Source: Arthrobacter globiformis NBRC 12137 | GTDB lineage: Bacteria; Actinomycetota; Actinomycetes; Actinomycetales; Micrococcaceae | Reading direction: 5' to 3' | DNA: 64,000 nt | NCBI RefSeq assembly: GCF_000238915.1 | Contig: NZ_BAEG01000058.1 | Span: 40,643 to 104,642 of the forward strand | Part shown: positions 60,952 to 64,000 of the stretch, piece after piece | How positions within the stretch are numbered: position 1 is the first letter of the stretch | Layout of the letters: each line of letters begins with the position of its first letter | The notes under the pieces: model-generated | The model's input: only the letters and a program-made list of their open reading frames with translations | The model's database searches: none | What the model was told of the DNA's origin: nothing | Translations under genes and position numbers: made by a program

Positions 60952-61419
60952 ATGGAGCGTGATGAGACAGTCGTGATACCTGAACCCCAGCCCGGACAGC
61001 CGACGCCCGGGAAGCGTGATGCCGCAGCCGGCCATCCGGAAGTAATCAGCATCACCGACGCCGCCGCGGCGCATTCCGAAGACATGCGTGAGCGAATGAT
61101 CAAGTACGCCCTCGCCATGGGTATCCGCATGGTGTGCCTGATCCTGATCTTCGTGGTGGACGGCTGGTTCAAGCTGGTTGCCGTGGCGGGCGCAGTGTTC
61201 CTGCCATGGGTCGCCGTGGTGATCGCCAACGGTTCGGACAAGGCGGAGATCCACAGCGATGCGCTGCTCGATTACACGCCGTACGCTGAACTGGGAGCGG
61301 CCGACGACTCCGGGACTGCGGAAAGCGCCGACACCGCGGAGGGACCGACGGTGCTCCAGGGCGAACTCATTGCTGATGACGAAGAAGACGACGACGGCCG
61401 GGGACAGAAAGCTTCATGA
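60952..61419 (+). CDS. DUF3099 domain-containing membrane protein
   Basis: A 155-residue protein. Residues ~30-90 are the DUF3099 region: VISITDAAAAHSEDMRERMI, then two membrane segments (GIRMVCLILIFVVDGWFKL and VAVAGAVFLPWVAVVIAN). The C-terminal ~50 residues are acidic. Function unknown; it is usually beside SURF1 and a short Cys protein, as here. Its stop overlaps the start of the next gene by four bases (61416-61419). The start codon has no clear ribosome site. Confidence 0.88.
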   Translation: MERDETVVIPEPQPGQPTPGKRDAAAGHPEVISITDAAAAHSEDMRERMIKYALAMGIRMVCLILIFVVDGWFKLVAVAGAVFLPWVAVVIANGSDKAEIHSDALLDYTPYAELGAADDSGTAESADTAEGPTVLQGELIADDEEDDDGRGQKAS

Positions 61420-61676
61420 ACATTTTCAACCTGGGTGGCGGCAGCGCCGAGCTTGCCGGACCGGCATCCGCGGCCACGTGCTCCCGCAAAGCCTGCCGGG
61501 CCAACGCGTCCTGGCAGCTGCTGTGGAACAATCCCAAGATCCACACGCCCGACCGCCGCAAGGTGTGGCTGGCATGCGGTGAGCACAAGGCGTGGCTGGA
61601 GGACTACCTGCAGACGCGCGGGCTCTGGAAGGAGACCGTGCCGCTTGAGGCCGCAGAGACCGGCGGGAACAGCTGA
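61416..61676 (+). CDS. Small Cys-containing hypothetical protein
   Basis: An 86-residue protein with three Cys (TCSRKACRANASWQLLWNNP and WLACGEHKAWLEDYL) plus a His, a pattern that could bind zinc. In relatives it is often mislabelled as acetone carboxylase; no such activity is visible. The start overlaps DUF3099 by four bases (ATGA), and its stop is immediately followed by the ATG of the SURF1 gene, so all three are translationally linked. Possibly a partner in cytochrome oxidase assembly, by context only. Confidence 0.8.
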   Translation: MNIFNLGGGSAELAGPASAATCSRKACRANASWQLLWNNPKIHTPDRRKVWLACGEHKAWLEDYLQTRGLWKETVPLEAAETGGNS

Positions 61677-62549
61677 ATGTACAAGTTCCTGTTTTCCAGC
61701 AAGTGGCTGGGCTACCTCCTGCTGGCCGCGATCTTCGCAACCGGCTGCGTGTTCCTTGGCCGCTGGCAGATGGACCGCCGGGCGGAGACGCTGGCGGAAA
61801 TCCAGCGCGTAACGTCAAATTACTCAGCAACGCCCGTCACGTTTGATCAGGCCCGCGATGAGTTCAACCAGCTGGACCCGTCCCGTGAATGGACCCAAGT
61901 CGAGCTCCAGGGCAGCTACGACGTCGACGGGCAGCGGATCGTTCGTAACCGGCCCCTCAACGGGCAGCCCGGGTACGAAGTGGTGGTCCCGTTCAAGCTC
62001 GTGTCAGGCGAGACCGTGGTGATTGACCGCGGCTGGCTGCCGATTGGCAACAAGACCCCGGGCCGGCCGGACTCCATTCCGGCGCCACCATCCGGGCAGA
62101 TCACGGCAGTTGTGCGGCTCAAACACAGCGAACCCACGCTTCAGCGCGGGGCGCCGGAAGGCCAGCTGGCCTCCATTGACCTGCCCACGTACGCCGCCGA
62201 ACTCGGTTACCCGCTCCTGACAGGGGCCTACGGGCAGCTCGCGTCCGAGACGCCGCCGGTGTCGGACATGCCGCAGCCGTTCCCCATGCCCTCGGTGGAC
62301 GAGGGAACGCACCTGTCCTACTCGCTGCAGTGGTTTGCCTTCGGCATCCTCATGTTCGTCGGTTTTGGTTACGCCGCCCGGCAGCAGGCGCGCAACGCCG
62401 CGATGGATGCCGAGGACGCCGAGGTGCTGGACGGCGAGCCTGCCCACACCGCCGCGGGAGCCCGCCGTCGTCCGCCGGTACCCCGGAAACGCAAACGGCC
62501 GACGGCGGAAGAAGAGGAAGACGCGATCCTGGATGCCCAGGGCTACTGA
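61677..62549 (+). CDS. SURF1 family protein (cytochrome oxidase assembly)
   Basis: A 290-residue protein with the SURF1 layout: N-terminal transmembrane segment (WLGYLLLAAIFATGCVFLGRWQ), an extracytoplasmic domain with VELQGSYDVDGQRIVRNRPL, GYEVVVPFKLVSGETVVIDRGWLP, and a second transmembrane segment (YSLQWFAFGILMFVGFGYAA), then a basic tail. SURF1 proteins help insert heme a into cytochrome c oxidase. ATG 61677 directly follows the TGA of the upstream gene. The YbaK gene starts 16 bases after its stop. Confidence 0.92.
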   Translation: MYKFLFSSKWLGYLLLAAIFATGCVFLGRWQMDRRAETLAEIQRVTSNYSATPVTFDQARDEFNQLDPSREWTQVELQGSYDVDGQRIVRNRPLNGQPGYEVVVPFKLVSGETVVIDRGWLPIGNKTPGRPDSIPAPPSGQITAVVRLKHSEPTLQRGAPEGQLASIDLPTYAAELGYPLLTGAYGQLASETPPVSDMPQPFPMPSVDEGTHLSYSLQWFAFGILMFVGFGYAARQQARNAAMDAEDAEVLDGEPAHTAAGARRRPPVPRKRKRPTAEEEEDAILDAQGY

Positions 62550-62565
62550 CGACAGGAGCGCGGAC

Positions 62566-63048
62566 ATGCTCACCAACCCGGTTGCCGCCGACCCGGTGGC
62601 CAACGTGCGCCGCGCCCTCACCGCCGCAGGCGCCCGCGACACAGTCACGGTTCTGCCCGGTGCGGTGCCGACGGCGGCCGCCGCGGCTGACGCGCTCGGC
62701 TGCGACGTTGCGGCAATCACCAACAGCCTGGTGTTCGAAGTGGACGGCGCCCCCCTGCTGATCCTGGCCAGCGGCGCCGCGAAGGTGGACGTCCGGCTGG
62801 TCGCCTCCCAGCTGGGGACCGGACGGATCCGCCGCGCGGCACCAGATTTCGTGCTGCACCACACGGGCCAGGAGGTGGGCGGCGTTGCGCCGGTGGGCCA
62901 TCCTGCCAAGATCCGCACCCTGCTGGATGCCTCGCTCGAAGAGCACCCGACGCTCTGGGCCGGGGCCGGCGACCATCACTCGATGTTCTCCATCAGCTAC
63001 GGCGAGCTGCAGCGCATCACGGACGCCCACGCTCTCCGGGTACGGTGA
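62566..63048 (+). CDS. YbaK/EbsC family aminoacyl-tRNA deacylase
   Basis: A 160-residue editing-type protein of the YbaK/ProX fold, expected to hydrolyse mischarged aminoacyl-tRNAs (for example Cys-tRNA-Pro). Family marks are NVRRALTAAGARDTVTVLPG, CDVAAITNSLVFEVDGAPLL, the catalytic Lys in LASGAAKVDVRLVA, and GGVAPVGHPAKIRTLLDASL near the end. ATG 62566 has AGGAG eight bases upstream, which sets the start. Last gene of the DUF3099-SURF1 cluster; co-transcription with SURF1 is likely. Confidence 0.9.
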   Translation: MLTNPVAADPVANVRRALTAAGARDTVTVLPGAVPTAAAAADALGCDVAAITNSLVFEVDGAPLLILASGAAKVDVRLVASQLGTGRIRRAAPDFVLHHTGQEVGGVAPVGHPAKIRTLLDASLEEHPTLWAGAGDHHSMFSISYGELQRITDAHALRVR

Positions 63049-63093
63049 GCGCCGGAGCCGTTCAGACCCCTTTTTGGCGTGGTCGCCCTGGAG

Positions 63094-63669
63094 TCAGGCG
63101 TGCAGGGTGGGCCGGTAGATGAGCTCCTGGGTGTGGCCGTCGAGGGTCCGGCTCTCGATCAGCTCGAGGTCGAAGTCGGCGGCGCCTTGGAAGATCGGCT
63201 CCGCCCCGGTCTGACCCGTGATCACAGGGAAGAGGGTCACCTGCACCCTGTCCACCAGACCGGCGGCCATCAGTGCCCGGTTCATCGACAGGCTGCCGTG
63301 GGAGCGCAGCGGCACTGCTGACTCGTCCTTGAGCCGGGCCACGACGTCGACTGCGTCGCCGCTCGCGACAGCCGCGTCCGGCCAGTCGAGCGGTTCCTGC
63401 AGCGTTCTCGACACCACTGTTGCCGGCAGGTTCATCATCCGCGTGACCCAGGGGTCACGGACCTCGGCCTCCTCGCTCGAGGCCAGCATCCGTGCGAACG
63501 CCCGATACGTGTTCGCCCCGAAGACCATCCGCTGCTCCTGGCCGTACAAGGCGAGGCGATGCTCGAGCAGTTCGGGCCCTTGCTTGCCCCAGTAACCGCC
63601 CCAGTTTCCGCTGTGGGAACCGAAGCCGTCGAGGCTGCAAAAGACGTCGAAGGTGTAGGTAGCGGCCAT
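63094..63669 (-). CDS. Dihydrofolate reductase/RibD C-terminal family protein
   Basis: A 191-residue protein with the DHFR-like RibD C-terminal fold: TYTFDVFCSLDGFGSHSGNWGGY at the start, RMVFGANTYRAFARML, and the NADPH-binding LRSHGSLSMNRALMAAGLVDR, then VTLFPVITGQTGAEPIFQGA. Such stand-alone proteins reduce unknown pteridine-like or other substrates. ATG 63669 has GAGGAGAGCATC upstream; an open frame reaches 63741. It faces the YbaK gene at its 3' end with 45 bases between. Confidence 0.88.
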   Translation of the reverse strand: MAATYTFDVFCSLDGFGSHSGNWGGYWGKQGPELLEHRLALYGQEQRMVFGANTYRAFARMLASSEEAEVRDPWVTRMMNLPATVVSRTLQEPLDWPDAAVASGDAVDVVARLKDESAVPLRSHGSLSMNRALMAAGLVDRVQVTLFPVITGQTGAEPIFQGAADFDLELIESRTLDGHTQELIYRPTLHA

Positions 63670-63831
63670 GATGCTCTCCTCGGGTGTGGCGTATCGGGTC
63701 TGGGAATACACATGCCACAGCGGGACGAGCTTAGCTACCAAAGCGGAGGCTGACCACGGCTGATCACTGCGACGACACCGGCCCGAAGTATCGCCGCCCC
63801 GGATCAGCTACGGCGAGCAGCATCGCAATCC

Positions 63832-63869
63832 ACGCAGCGCAACGCAATACACGCAGCGCAACGCAATAC
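63832..63869. repeat. 19-bp perfect tandem repeat
   Basis: Two identical 19-base units (ACGCAGCGCAACGCAATAC at 63832-63850 and 63851-63869). A degenerate third copy may precede them (GCATCGCAATCC). It lies between the RibD-like gene and the end of the HNH gene. Confidence 0.9.
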
Positions 63870-63906
63870 AGACGCCCAGGCTCGGGTGCACAGTGCTCGG
63901 GGCTGT

Positions 63907-64000
63907 TCATTCCCGTTGGGGTCGTGAGCGGAAGTAGTGGTTGCGGCGGGGTTTTCGGTGGGGGTCGAGTTCTGGTGGGGGTTTGAACCAGGGGACTTCG
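63907..64000 (-). CDS. DUF222/HNH endonuclease-type protein, C-terminal end only
   Basis: The last 31 codons of a minus-strand gene run from the right edge to a TGA at 63907-63909. The peptide ends in HRKPRRNHYFRSRPQRE after an EVPWFKPPPELDP stretch, the C-terminal tail usual in actinobacterial DUF222-HNH proteins, which are often multicopy and sometimes linked to mobile elements. The rest of the gene is outside the window. Confidence 0.75.
   Translation of the reverse strand, partial: EVPWFKPPPELDPHRKPRRNHYFRSRPQRE

Noticed and set aside
1..64000. CRISPR array, insertion sequence or prophage
   Set aside because: No regularly spaced repeats, no transposase or integrase reading frames and no terminal inverted repeats were found on reading both strands.

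Overview
The window is about 64 kb of high-GC chromosomal DNA from an actinobacterium, almost certainly Arthrobacter or a close relative (Pseudarthrobacter, Paenarthrobacter). The evidence is a Pup-proteasome operon, mycothiol ligase MshC, the glgA/glgC divergent pair, DUF3099 next to SURF1, the DUF5703 pair, the tail of a DUF222/HNH gene, and many genes that look leaderless (TANNNT 6-8 bases before the start codon). Most of the window is ordinary core genome. No prophage, insertion sequence, CRISPR array or integrase was seen.

Layout. 1-7.8 kb (minus strand): tRNA m1A58 methylase, proteasomal ATPase ARC/Mpa, depupylase Dop, Pup and the start of PrcB form one operon; a site-2 protease and a HAD phosphatase lie upstream. 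7.9-15.1 kb: a PAC2 protein, MshC, UppP, an aldo/keto reductase, a short acidic protein divergent from a DUF5703 protein, and an acyl-CoA dehydrogenase-like protein coupled to an M20 peptidase. 15.3 kb: tRNA-Leu(GAG) with a strong terminator. 15.8-20.7 kb: a DUF3311 plus sodium:solute symporter pair, two small unknown genes, a secreted protein, a class V aminotransferase and an SRPBCC protein.

20.8-25.9 kb is a catabolic module: a LysR regulator, a tartrate dehydrogenase-type enzyme, a DctA dicarboxylate importer and a glycerate kinase. Together they could carry tartrate (or D-malate) into glycolysis. Two matching LysR boxes (GATAG-N7-CTATC) flank the regulator gene. 25.9-30.1 kb holds small genes, a YqeY protein, a second M50 metallopeptidase, a glutathionyl-hydroquinone-reductase-like (probably mycothiol-linked) enzyme and a FUSC membrane protein. 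30.1-36.6 kb is a fatty-acid module (MaoC, FabG4-type reductase, FadA2-type thiolase, TetR, large acyl-CoA oxidase/dehydrogenase) with a perfect 14-bp-arm operator between the thiolase and tetR.

36.6-39.3 kb: glgA and glgC. 39.4-41.9 kb: an unusual zinc-ribbon SDR and two tandem flavin/PNPOx-like proteins. 42.0-45.3 kb: an overlapping operon of circularly permuted ATP-grasp, alpha-E and transglutaminase proteins. This is the best candidate for poorly understood biology here. 45.4-53.3 kb: a YeiH/UPF0324 membrane protein, aminopeptidase N, a lipoate ligase-like protein, ribosomal protein L31 type B, and an operon of ABC ATPase, TauE/SafE permease and SpoU methylase. 53.4-58.1 kb: an ArsR regulator with a His-rich cation diffusion facilitator, an MFS gene broken by one amber codon, a PAP2 phosphatase and SerB. 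58.2-64.0 kb: a VOC protein, two SDR enzymes (one a FabG), DUF3099, a small Cys protein, SURF1, YbaK/EbsC, a RibD-like reductase, and the 3' end of a DUF222/HNH gene.

All assignments come from reading the translated sequence. No database search was run.
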